This document shows positions 25,562-33,987 of a DNA stretch of 64,000 nt, piece after piece. Every line of letters starts with the position of its first letter. Position 1 is the stretch's first letter. The translations under genes were made by a program, and so were the position numbers. Below the pieces are notes generated by a model that was given only the letters and a program-made list of their open reading frames with translations, ran no database searches and was not told the origin of the DNA. This DNA comes from Rhodalgimonas zhirmunskyi. Its GTDB lineage: Bacteria; Pseudomonadota; Alphaproteobacteria; Rhodobacterales; Rhodobacteraceae. The stretch spans positions 233,632-297,631 of the forward strand of contig JANFFA010000005.1 in NCBI GenBank assembly GCA_030848925.1, written 5' to 3'.

Positions 25562-27366
25562 CAGAAGGCCTGCCCGATGCCGATGTAGACTTCGGCGCGT
25601 TCGCCCGCGTTGGGGCCGGATGTGGGCGTGGCCACGTCAAGGCGCAGCGGGCCGATTCCAGTATCATAGCGCAGGCCAAGCCCGGCGCCGGATTGCCATT
25701 CGCCATCTTGACCGGGCATGGCGCCCGCACCGACGAAGCCGTAATCGGTGAAGCCCACCAGTTGTGCCTTGTCGGTAATCTTGCCGCGCAATTCGAGGGA
25801 GAGGCCAATGAAATTCTCGCCACCGACCTCAAGTCCGCTGGGCAGGGTCACGCCGAGGGATTGGTAGGCGTGACCGCGCACGGTACCGCCGCCGCCGGAA
25901 TAAAACAGCATGTCGGGCAGGGTTTCCCCGGGCGAAGAGCCCATGATCGAGCCAAGCTGAAGCCGGGCGGCGATGACCATACGCTCGGCCTTGCCAAGGG
26001 CGCGGTAGGCGCGGGCGTCGGTGTAAAGCCGCGCGCCCGAGCCATCGCCGCCCGAGATGCCGAAGAACGGCGTCAGTTCGGCGTTGAGGTAATAGCCCTT
26101 GGTGGGGTTGAGCTTGTTGTCGCGCTTGTCATAGGTCGCCTCGAGCGGGAGGGTGGCAACGAGGAAGGTGCGCGAGCCATAGGCATCGGTGGTGTCGGAA
26201 TAGGTCAGGCCGACGCCCGCCTGAAGCGTGAGTTGATCCGAGACAATGCGCTTGAACCCGGCCTCGACCTCGGCCTGATCGGTGAGGTAGAGCGGATCGT
26301 CGACATGTTCGAGCGTGGCGGTGAGATAGAAATCGGTATCCGCGCCCCAGCTTGCCGGGCGGTCGAACCGGGCGGAGAGTTCGTAATCAATGCCGCCGCC
26401 GTTCTGTGCGATGTTGGACACCTCGCCTTCGATGCGCAGGCGTTCGGCCCCGCCAAAGAGGTTGCGATGTAGCCAGAAGGCCGACAGCGTGCCGCCATCG
26501 AGCGTGCCGTATTCCGCGCCGAAGCCGAAGCGGCGCAGCTTGCGTTCGACCACGGCGGCGGTGATGTCGAGGGTGCCGTCGGGATTGGGTTGATCGGCCT
26601 CGCTCAGCGAGACGACCTGAAACACACGCGCAGTTTGCAGGCGGCGGGTGGCATCGTCGAGATCGTCGGGATCGAAGACCTTGCCGGTGGGCAGGCCCGC
26701 GATGGCGCGGATGCGGTCGGCGCGCATGCGCTCTTCGCCGCTCACGATCAACTGGCCGAAGCGTAGCCGGGGACCGGGGGCGAGTTGGATGTCGGAATTG
26801 ACCTCGGCCGCGGGGTGATTGGCGGTGATTTTCTGACCCGAGACGGCGGCCTTGGCATGGCCGACGTCGCGCCAGCCCGAAACCGCGCTTGTGGCCGCTT
26901 CGCGGATCACGGCGGTGCCTGCGGTGGCCCCGGCGCGGTAACCTTCGGGCAGCGTGGTGCCCTGGGCGAGGGGGGCGATGGTGGCGCGTCCGAAGCGGAA
27001 TTGTTTGCCCGGCGTGACCGTGACTTCGACTTTGCCGACGCTGCCATCGGAAGCGAAGGGTGAAATCTGTGCCGCCTCGACCCCGTCGAGCTTGATCGAA
27101 ACGCTGGGGCCGAAGTAGCCCGCGTCGTAAAGAACGGCTACGATCCGCGCATAATCGGCCTGAGCCGCCGCGATCAGGCTTTGAGAGGTCTCGTCGCCAT
27201 CGGAAATCAGGGTGCGGGTGGTGAGGGCGCCTTCGATGCTGGATTTGAGATCCTTGCCGCCGGCCTCGACGACAAGGGTTTGGCGCACCTCTGCCTCACC
27301 CGGCAGGATGTTGAAAACACTCAGGAAAGCACCGGCCAGAACCAGCCGTTTCGGTACTGATGACAC
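25561..27366 (-). CDS. tamA: Translocation and assembly module subunit TamA (Omp85 family)
   Basis: A 601-residue outer-membrane protein. The signal peptide is residues 4-24 (PKRLVLAGAFLSVFNILPGEA). POTRA domains extend to about residue 270 and a 16-strand Omp85 barrel follows, with the L6 motif VRGHAYQ (a variant of the usual RGF/RGY) and a C-terminal aromatic ending GIGQAF. The GTG at 27366 is chosen because GAGAGG precedes it and a good signal peptide follows. The frame runs on to a TTG at 27435. It lies directly upstream of tamB. Confidence 0.92.
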   Translation of the reverse strand: MSSVPKRLVLAGAFLSVFNILPGEAEVRQTLVVEAGGKDLKSSIEGALTTRTLISDGDETSQSLIAAAQADYARIVAVLYDAGYFGPSVSIKLDGVEAAQISPFASDGSVGKVEVTVTPGKQFRFGRATIAPLAQGTTLPEGYRAGATAGTAVIREAATSAVSGWRDVGHAKAAVSGQKITANHPAAEVNSDIQLAPGPRLRFGQLIVSGEERMRADRIRAIAGLPTGKVFDPDDLDDATRRLQTARVFQVVSLSEADQPNPDGTLDITAAVVERKLRRFGFGAEYGTLDGGTLSAFWLHRNLFGGAERLRIEGEVSNIAQNGGGIDYELSARFDRPASWGADTDFYLTATLEHVDDPLYLTDQAEVEAGFKRIVSDQLTLQAGVGLTYSDTTDAYGSRTFLVATLPLEATYDKRDNKLNPTKGYYLNAELTPFFGISGGDGSGARLYTDARAYRALGKAERMVIAARLQLGSIMGSSPGETLPDMLFYSGGGGTVRGHAYQSLGVTLPSGLEVGGENFIGLSLELRGKITDKAQLVGFTDYGFVGAGAMPGQDGEWQSGAGLGLRYDTGIGPLRLDVATPTSGPNAGERAEVYIGIGQAF

Positions 27367-27838
27367 AGTATAGGGCCTCTCGTTGCGCTTTGGACGCAGT
27401 ATCTTGTTGTTCTCATTCAAAACGCAACGTCGCAAGGGGGAAAAGGTTCCGGGCTCATCACAATCCGCGTCAGCCTTGTGATCGTGTTGTCACGGTGTGG
27501 AAATAGGGGGCGAGCAGGCGGTGCCGTGAGGGCGGTTGAAGCACGAAGAGGGGCGGCTCCGCTGCAAATGCGAAGGGGCGGGGTGCATTCTGCGCACAGA
27601 CTTGTGCGCAAGCGGGGGCTTGATGCGGGCGAAGCGGTGGGTAGGGTCTGCGGACGAATGCGAACAGACTTTTTGCTGGCGCCGATTTTTGCCGGGCCGA
27701 TTTTTTCCTGGAGTGTGCGACGGAACCGCGCACCTCGCGCGTAATAGCCGCCTCGCCGCCAGCGAAAAAAGAAAAGACACCGATCTGCCGTGCCGGTCTG
27801 GCCGGAGCGATGCGCCGAAGTGTTGAAGGACAGTGAAG
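27367..27838. other. 472-base divergent intergenic region (tamA / RND pump)
   Basis: No gene is supported here. It must hold the promoters for tamAB on the minus strand and the efflux operon on the plus strand. It contains a perfect 8-4-8 palindrome (27591-27610, listed separately) and a run of GATTTTTGCCGGGCCGATTTTTTCC near 27684-27709, a direct repeat of CCGATTTTT. Confidence 0.6.
27591..27610. promoter_or_regulatory. Palindromic operator candidate upstream of the RND pump
   Basis: TGCGCACA-GACT-TGTGCGCA is a perfect 8-base inverted repeat with a four-base centre, the size favoured by TetR/MarR-type dimers. It lies 229 bases upstream of the adaptor gene. No repressor gene is adjacent, so the cognate regulator would be encoded elsewhere. 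Confidence 0.45.
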
Positions 27839-29107
27839 ATGAAACGAATTTCCCGTGCCCTGAAGATGATGCCGCCGATGGCCCTGCGCGCCGTGGTGCT
27901 TGGTGCTGCCGTGCTGGTGCAGGCGTTGCCGGTTGCCGCGCAGATGGGGCCGGGGGGGCCACAGGGGCCTGCGAAGGTAGGCGTCGTGACTCTGGAGCGG
28001 GTCGAGGTGCCCTACAAGGTGACGACCCCGGGGCGCGGGGTGGCCTTTGAGAGCGTCGATATTCGGCCGCGCGTGTCCGGTGTGATTGCCGAGATCGTTT
28101 ACGAGCCGGGCCAGCGCGTCGAAAAGGGGGATGTGCTGTTTCGCATCGATGGCGATACGCTGGGCGCGGAACTGGCGGCGGCCGAGGCCAATGTGACCGG
28201 CGCCGAGGCGTCGCTTGCCAATGCGGAGCGCACGTTGGAGCGCTATCGCAAGCTGCTTAACACTGCCGTGACGGAAGAGACGTTGCAGACCGCCGAAGTC
28301 ACCGTGCGACAGGCCGAGGCGACGCTGGGCAGCGCAAAGGCGGCGCGTGATCTGGCGCAGCTCAACTATGACCGGACCGAGATCAAAAGCCCGATTGCGG
28401 GCATTCCGGATGTGCCGGCGGTGTCGGTCGGCGCGGTGGTGACAGCGAACCAGACCACGGCGCTGACCACGATCGTGCGGGTCGATCCGATTTACGTGGA
28501 TGTCGAGGAAAGCGCGAAACGGGTGCTGGAGGTGCGGGCGCGGGTGAGCGAGGGCACATTGGCGCGGGGTAAGGCACTTGATGTGGAGCTTTTGCTGGAA
28601 AACGGGGCGCTTTACGCAAGCAAGGGCACGCTGGTGTCGCCCGGGTTTCAGGTGTCGACCTCGACCGGCACGCGCGATTTTCGCTTTCGGTTCGACAATC
28701 CCGACCGGCTGATCCTGCCGGGACAGTTCCTGCGGGTCGAGATCACGCTGGGCACGACGGATGCGATCCTCGTGCCGCAGATCGCGACGGCGCGTGCGGG
28801 GGATGGAACGCTGACGGCCTTTGTCGCCGAAGAGGGCGTGGCCCGAAGCCGCGCGCTCAGGACACAAGGCACCTATCAGAACGCATGGGTCGTGACCGAA
28901 GGTGTCGAGGCGGGGGACAAGCTGATCGTGGACGGGTTGAGCAACCTGCGGGACGGCGCGGAGATCGCGGCGGTGCCGGTGACGATAGCGGCGGACGGGG
29001 TGGTCAGGGAGGCGACCCCAGACGTGGCCCCATCCGAGAACTCATCGGGGGACTCATCAGGCCCCTCAGCCGCCTCGGGCGATGCAGCGCAGAGCGGCGG
29101 GAACTGA
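27839..29107 (+). CDS. RND efflux periplasmic adaptor (membrane fusion protein)
   Basis: A 422-residue HlyD/AcrA-type adaptor linking the inner-membrane pump to an outer-membrane channel. The signal peptide is residues 1-32 (ending PVAAQ). The lipoyl half SVDIRPRVSGVIAEIVYEPGQRVEKGD, an alpha-helical hairpin (about 95-160), the second lipoyl half IKSPIAGIPD and beta-barrel follow. A Ser/Gly-rich tail (from about 400) is unusual but unlikely to be structural. There is no lipobox Cys, so it is probably held by partners rather than a lipid. The ATG at 27839 has AAGGA eight bases upstream. The pump gene follows after three bases. Confidence 0.92.
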   Translation: MKRISRALKMMPPMALRAVVLGAAVLVQALPVAAQMGPGGPQGPAKVGVVTLERVEVPYKVTTPGRGVAFESVDIRPRVSGVIAEIVYEPGQRVEKGDVLFRIDGDTLGAELAAAEANVTGAEASLANAERTLERYRKLLNTAVTEETLQTAEVTVRQAEATLGSAKAARDLAQLNYDRTEIKSPIAGIPDVPAVSVGAVVTANQTTALTTIVRVDPIYVDVEESAKRVLEVRARVSEGTLARGKALDVELLLENGALYASKGTLVSPGFQVSTSTGTRDFRFRFDNPDRLILPGQFLRVEITLGTTDAILVPQIATARAGDGTLTAFVAEEGVARSRALRTQGTYQNAWVVTEGVEAGDKLIVDGLSNLRDGAEIAAVPVTIAADGVVREATPDVAPSENSSGDSSGPSAASGDAAQSGGN

Positions 29108-29110
29108 TCC

Positions 29111-32100
29111 ATGGGAAGCTTTTTCATTCGCCGCCCGGTCTTTGCCTGGGTTCTGACGCTGATCACCATGCTGGCGGGACTGGGGGCGATGCTGTCGTTG
29201 CCGATCTCGCAATATCCCGACATTGCGCCGACCACGATCCGCATTTCGGCCAGCTATTCCGGCGCTACGGCGCAAGCGGTCGAAAACTCGGTCACGCGCG
29301 AGATCGAGGACCAGATGACCGGACTCGAAGGCATGCTCTACATGACGTCGACATCGAGTCAGGGTTCGTCGAAGATCGAAATTCTGTTCGACGGCACGGT
29401 CGAGCCTGTGGATGCGCAAAACGAGGTTCAGACCCGGGTAAGCCGGGTGGAAAGCAGCCTGCCCAGTGCGGTGCAGACCGCGGGGGTGACGGTGTCGCGG
29501 TCGAACTCCTCATTCTTGATGGTGGGGACGCTGGTCGATACCTCCGGGCGCTACACCACCGAGGCGCTGGGCGATATCATCTCAGCCACCGTGGAAGGCC
29601 CGGTGGAGCGCACCGATGGCGTCGGCGGCGTGAGCGTGTTCGGCTCGGGCTATGCGATGCGGATCTGGCTCGATCCGATGGCGCTGGTGCGCTACCAGTT
29701 GACGCCTGCGGACGTGGTGACCGCCGTGAGGAACCAGAACACCACGGTTTCGGTCGGCTCGCTCGGGGCGCAGCCGCCGGTGTTGGGGCAGCAGTTCACC
29801 GCTACGATCACGGCACAGAGCCAATTGACCACCGTGGCGCAATTCGAACAGATCCTGTTGAAAACCAATGGCGATGGCGGTGTCGTGCGCCTGTCGGACG
29901 TGGCGCGGATCGAGGTCGGGCAGGAAAGCTATGCCGGGGCCAACAAGTTCAACGGCAGCCCGGCGGCGGGCTTTGGCGTGAACCTTGAAACCGGGGCGAA
30001 TGCGGTGGAGGTGTCGCAATCGGTGCGCGCTACGATGGCGCGGCTAGAACAGGCGCTGCCCGAGGGGGTGGAATTCCGTGTCGCCTATGACACCGCGCCT
30101 TTCGTGGAACTGTCGATCGAGCAGGTCTATCACACGCTGGCCGAAGCCGTGGGGCTGGTGGTGATCGTGCTGTTGGTGTTCCTGCAAAGCTGGCGGGCGA
30201 CGCTTATTCCGCTGATCACGGTGCCGGTCGTTCTGTTGGGCACATTGGCGGTGCTGTATGTCACCGACTATTCGATCAACACGCTGACGATGTTCGCGAT
30301 GGTGCTGTCGATCGGCCTGCTGGTGGATGACGCGATCGTGGTGGTCGAGAACGTCGAGCGATTGATGCACGAAGAGGGGCTGTCCGCGCTGGAAGCCACC
30401 GGGCAGAGCATGGGGCAGATCATCTGGGCGCTGGTGGGCATCAACGTGGTGCTGGCGGCGGTGTTCCTGCCGATGGCGTTTTTCGGCGGCTCGACCGGGG
30501 TGATCTATCAGCAATTCTCGATCACCATGGTGAGCGCGATGGCGATTTCGTTGCTGGTGGCGGTGATCCTGTCACCGCCGATGTCAGCGCGGCTTTTGAA
30601 GCCGGGCGATGGGCATCCGCGCTTTGCCCCGGCGCGCTGGTTCAACAGCGGATTGCAGAAATTCACCGATTTCTATGGCGACAGCGTGGCCGCCACGTTG
30701 CGCGCGCCTTGGGTGGCGCTGGTGGTGCTGGCGCTGGTGTTGGGCGGGTCGTGGTGGACCTATGAACGGCTGACCTCGTCCTTCATTCCGACCGAGGATC
30801 AGGGCGTGTTGATGACCATCGTGACCCTGCCCGAGGGCGCGACCACGCAACAGACCGCGGCCGTGGTCAACGAGGTCGAGCAATACATGCTGACGCAGGA
30901 AACCGAGGCGGTGGCGAGCACCTTCTCGGCGCTGGGCTTTGGCTTTGGCGGGACGGGACAGAACCGGGCGATGGTGTTCGTGCGGCTCAATGATTTCGAT
31001 GCACGCGCCGGGCGTGACGATCTTGCGGCGGCGGCGTTGGCGCAACGCGCGAACCGGGCTTTGTCGCAGATCCGCGCCGGGCGGGTTTTCGTGCTGCAAC
31101 CGCCGTCGATCCGCGGGCTGGGCACGACCGGGGGCTTTTCGATGTACCTTGTCGATCAGGGGGGGAGCGGCACCGAGGCGTTGCAGCAGGCGGCGATCCG
31201 ATTGCAGGCATTGGCGGCGGGCGACGAGCGGGTCACGAACCTACAGATCGAGGGCACGGAAACGGAAAGTGCGCTGCGCCTTGTGATCGATCAGGAAAAG
31301 GCGGAAAGCCTTGGACTGTCGCTGCCCGAGGTTAACGCGATGCTGTCGGTGATCTTCGCGGGGGCAGAGGTGAACGATTTCGTTTTGGGCAGCTCGCTCA
31401 AGCCGGTTTACGTGCAGGGCGACGCGCCCTACCGGATGCAGCCCGAGGACATTTTCGACTGGTATGCGCGCAATGCGGCGGGCGAGATGGTGCCGTTTTC
31501 GGCCTTTATCGACACCGAATGGGCGCCCGTCGCGCCGCGCTTGCAACGCTATCAGGCGACCTCGGCGATCGAGATCACCGGTTCGGCTGGGGCCGGGGTT
31601 AGTTCGGGCACGGCGATGGGGGCGATGAGCGAATTGGTGAGCCAACTGGGTGGCGGCTATGACGTGGCGTGGACCGGGTTGAGCTATCAGGAGCAGCAAT
31701 CGGGCGATCAGGCGCCGTTCCTTTATGCGATCTCGGTGCTGGTGGTTTTCCTTGCGCTGGCCGCGCTTTACGAAAGCTGGGCGGTGCCTTTTGCGGTGAT
31801 GCTGACGGTGCCGGTGGGCATCTTGGGCGCGCTGCTGGCGGCGTGGTGGTTTGGCCAGCAGAATGACGTTTACTTCAAGGTCGGGATGTTGACGACCATC
31901 GGCCTTGCGGCGCGCAACGCCATCCTGATCGTGGAATTCGCCGAGGAATTGCGAAAGACCGGGACGGACCTTGCCAAGGCGGCGGTGGATGCCGCGCGGC
32001 TGAGGTTGCGTCCGATCCTGATGACGGCGCTGGCCTTCATCCTTGGGGTGACGCCGCTGGCGACGGCCTCGGGCGCGGGCGCGGCGGCGCAGAACGCCAT

Positions 32101-32215
32101 CGGCATTGGCGTGATTGGTGGGATGCTGGCCTCGACCTTTGTCGGGCTGTTTCTGGTGCCGGCGTTTTACGTGATGATCCTGCGCATGACGATGCGGTTC
32201 AAAGGAAAGGCGTGA
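29111..32215 (+). CDS. RND multidrug efflux transporter (HAE1/AcrB type)
   Basis: A 1034-residue inner-membrane pump of AcrB length with the twofold six-TM-plus-porter-loop layout. The proton-relay Asp pair is D406-D407 (GLLVDDAIVVVENV). In TM10 the position of AcrB K940 is R935 (LAARNAILIVEF), whereas most AcrB-type pumps have Lys. Arg and Thr of the TM11 relay are kept (RLRPILMTALAF). It works with the adaptor encoded upstream. No tolC-like gene is present here, so the channel is elsewhere. The substrate range cannot be read from sequence. Confidence 0.93.
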   Translation: MGSFFIRRPVFAWVLTLITMLAGLGAMLSLPISQYPDIAPTTIRISASYSGATAQAVENSVTREIEDQMTGLEGMLYMTSTSSQGSSKIEILFDGTVEPVDAQNEVQTRVSRVESSLPSAVQTAGVTVSRSNSSFLMVGTLVDTSGRYTTEALGDIISATVEGPVERTDGVGGVSVFGSGYAMRIWLDPMALVRYQLTPADVVTAVRNQNTTVSVGSLGAQPPVLGQQFTATITAQSQLTTVAQFEQILLKTNGDGGVVRLSDVARIEVGQESYAGANKFNGSPAAGFGVNLETGANAVEVSQSVRATMARLEQALPEGVEFRVAYDTAPFVELSIEQVYHTLAEAVGLVVIVLLVFLQSWRATLIPLITVPVVLLGTLAVLYVTDYSINTLTMFAMVLSIGLLVDDAIVVVENVERLMHEEGLSALEATGQSMGQIIWALVGINVVLAAVFLPMAFFGGSTGVIYQQFSITMVSAMAISLLVAVILSPPMSARLLKPGDGHPRFAPARWFNSGLQKFTDFYGDSVAATLRAPWVALVVLALVLGGSWWTYERLTSSFIPTEDQGVLMTIVTLPEGATTQQTAAVVNEVEQYMLTQETEAVASTFSALGFGFGGTGQNRAMVFVRLNDFDARAGRDDLAAAALAQRANRALSQIRAGRVFVLQPPSIRGLGTTGGFSMYLVDQGGSGTEALQQAAIRLQALAAGDERVTNLQIEGTETESALRLVIDQEKAESLGLSLPEVNAMLSVIFAGAEVNDFVLGSSLKPVYVQGDAPYRMQPEDIFDWYARNAAGEMVPFSAFIDTEWAPVAPRLQRYQATSAIEITGSAGAGVSSGTAMGAMSELVSQLGGGYDVAWTGLSYQEQQSGDQAPFLYAISVLVVFLALAALYESWAVPFAVMLTVPVGILGALLAAWWFGQQNDVYFKVGMLTTIGLAARNAILIVEFAEELRKTGTDLAKAAVDAARLRLRPILMTALAFILGVTPLATASGAGAAAQNAIGIGVIGGMLASTFVGLFLVPAFYVMILRMTMRFKGKA

Positions 32216-32225
32216 GGGGCGGCTT

Positions 32226-32663
32226 TCAGCGCCGATCGATCTTGGTCGAGAGGTGGATCAGGCTTTCGGATGCGCGCACGCCCTTGGCCTCGGAGATGCG
32301 GTCGAGGGTGATGTCGAGTTGTTCCGTGGTCTCGGCCGAGATCGTGGCGATCAGGTCGAACCGGCCAGAGGTGGTGCAGACCTGCTCGACCCCCGAAAGG
32401 GTTTTCAGCTTTGCGAGCACGGCGGGCTGCTGTTGCGGTTCGATCTGCATCAGCACCGTGGCGCGCAGGCGCGGGGCCATCGCCGCGCCAAGCCGCAGGG
32501 TATAGCCCGCGATCACGCCGCGCGATTCCAACCGTTCGATCCGGGCCTGCACGGTCGAGCGGGCAAGGCCCATGCGCCGCGCCAGCGTGGCGATGGACAT
32601 GCGGGCATCTTCGCCCAAGAGGGCCAGCAGCGCCTGATCGGTTTCGTCGTTTTGCGTGGTCAT
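32226..32663 (-). CDS. Lrp/AsnC-family transcriptional regulator
   Basis: A 145-residue regulator with an N-terminal winged helix (TLARRMGLARSTVQARIERLESRGVI) and a RAM ligand-binding domain (SGRFDLIATISAETTEQL). Such proteins sense amino acids or related metabolites. It is divergent from the ornithine-type decarboxylase gene, the usual arrangement for a local regulator, so it may respond to ornithine, lysine or arginine. This is inference. It converges with the RND gene with a 10-base gap. Confidence 0.9.
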   Translation of the reverse strand: MTTQNDETDQALLALLGEDARMSIATLARRMGLARSTVQARIERLESRGVIAGYTLRLGAAMAPRLRATVLMQIEPQQQPAVLAKLKTLSGVEQVCTTSGRFDLIATISAETTEQLDITLDRISEAKGVRASESLIHLSTKIDRR

Positions 32664-32772
32664 ATCGTCATTTCGCCGGATGTTTCTGCCATCTTAGTCG
32701 GTTTGACTCGTGAGTTCGACAGGAAATGCGGTGACGCTGGTTGTGCGATCAGGACAAAAAGGAGCGCCCGCG

Positions 32773-33900
32773 ATGTATGCCCAGACCTCACCCGCCGACC
32801 CGCGTTTGCATCTGGCCCGGCAGCGGCCCGACCATGCGGTGATGTATTTTTCGCCGGCGGTGTTGCAGGCGACGGCGCGGCGGTTCCTTGAGGGGTTTCC
32901 CGGGCTTGTGACCTATGCGGTGAAGGCCAATGCCACGCCGATGGTGCTGGAAAACCTGAGTGCCGCCGGGCTTGAGGCGTTCGACGTGGCCAGCCCGCGC
33001 GAGATTGACCTTGTGCGCGCCGCTGCGCCGGGGGCCGCGTTGCACTATAACAACCCGGTGCGCTCGCACGACGAGGTGGCGAAAGGTATCGCGCATGGCG
33101 TGCGCTCTTGGTCCGTCGATAGCCTGCGGGAGTTGAACAAGCTGGGCCGCGCGCGGTTCGAGGGTGAGGAAGTGTCGGTCAGGCTGGCGCTGCCGGTAAA
33201 GGGCGCGTCCTATGATTTCGGCGAGAAGTTCGGCGAGACGGCGGACGGGTGCGTGCCGCTGTTGAAAGAGGCGGTGGCGCGTGGTTTCGCGCCCGCGATG
33301 ACGTTTCATCCGGGCACGCAATGCGCCGATCCGGCGGCATGGGCGGCCTATATTCGGGTCTGTGCGGCGGTGGCGCATCGCGCGGGGGTGCGGCTGGCGC
33401 GGTTGAACGTGGGCGGCGGTTTTGCGGCGCATCGCGCGGGGGGCGCGCCGGATCTGGAAGCGATTTTCGCCGCGATTCGGGCCGAAGTGCGGGCCTCGTT
33501 TGGCGATGACGCGCCTGAACTGGTGTGTGAGCCGGGCCGGGCGATGGTGGCCGAGGCCTTCACGCTGGCCACACGGATCAAGACGCTGCGCGAGGATGGG
33601 GCGATTTTCCTGAATGACGGTATTTATGGCGCGTTGTCGGAACTGCGCGACATCGGGCCGACGGATCGGGTCGAGCTGATCACGCAAGAGGGCGGGGCGC
33701 GGCACGGCGCGATGCGCCTGCGCGAGGTGTTCGGGCCGACCTGTGACAGCCTTGATCGGTTGCCCGCGCCGCTGGCCCTGCCGGACGATCTGGACGAGGG
33801 GGACTATGTGCTGTTCCACGGCATGGGTGCGTATTCTTTGGCCATTTCGACCGCGTTTAACGGCTATGGCCCCGGTGAGATCGTGACGCTCGCAGCATAA
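32773..33900 (+). CDS. Ornithine/diaminopimelate-type (fold III) PLP decarboxylase
   Basis: A 375-residue alanine-racemase-fold decarboxylase, closest to bacterial ornithine/lysine decarboxylases. PLP lysine is K51 (TYAVKANATP), the glycine-rich phosphate-binding stretch is LNVGGGF, and EPGRAMVAEA and the active-site Cys C324 (FGPTCDSLDRL) are present. It would make putrescine (or cadaverine) for polyamine supply. The start at 32773 is chosen because AAAGGAG is eight bases upstream. The frame extends to 32710 without a ribosome site. It is divergent from an Lrp-type regulator 109 bases away. Confidence 0.85.
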   Translation: MYAQTSPADPRLHLARQRPDHAVMYFSPAVLQATARRFLEGFPGLVTYAVKANATPMVLENLSAAGLEAFDVASPREIDLVRAAAPGAALHYNNPVRSHDEVAKGIAHGVRSWSVDSLRELNKLGRARFEGEEVSVRLALPVKGASYDFGEKFGETADGCVPLLKEAVARGFAPAMTFHPGTQCADPAAWAAYIRVCAAVAHRAGVRLARLNVGGGFAAHRAGGAPDLEAIFAAIRAEVRASFGDDAPELVCEPGRAMVAEAFTLATRIKTLREDGAIFLNDGIYGALSELRDIGPTDRVELITQEGGARHGAMRLREVFGPTCDSLDRLPAPLALPDDLDEGDYVLFHGMGAYSLAISTAFNGYGPGEIVTLAA

Positions 33901-33987
33901 CGCCGTCGCCCCCATTGCATGCTGCGTCGCAGCGGCTAGACTGCCCCGGTCAAAATGACGCGCAACGGTGGAGCAGGGGAAACCGGG

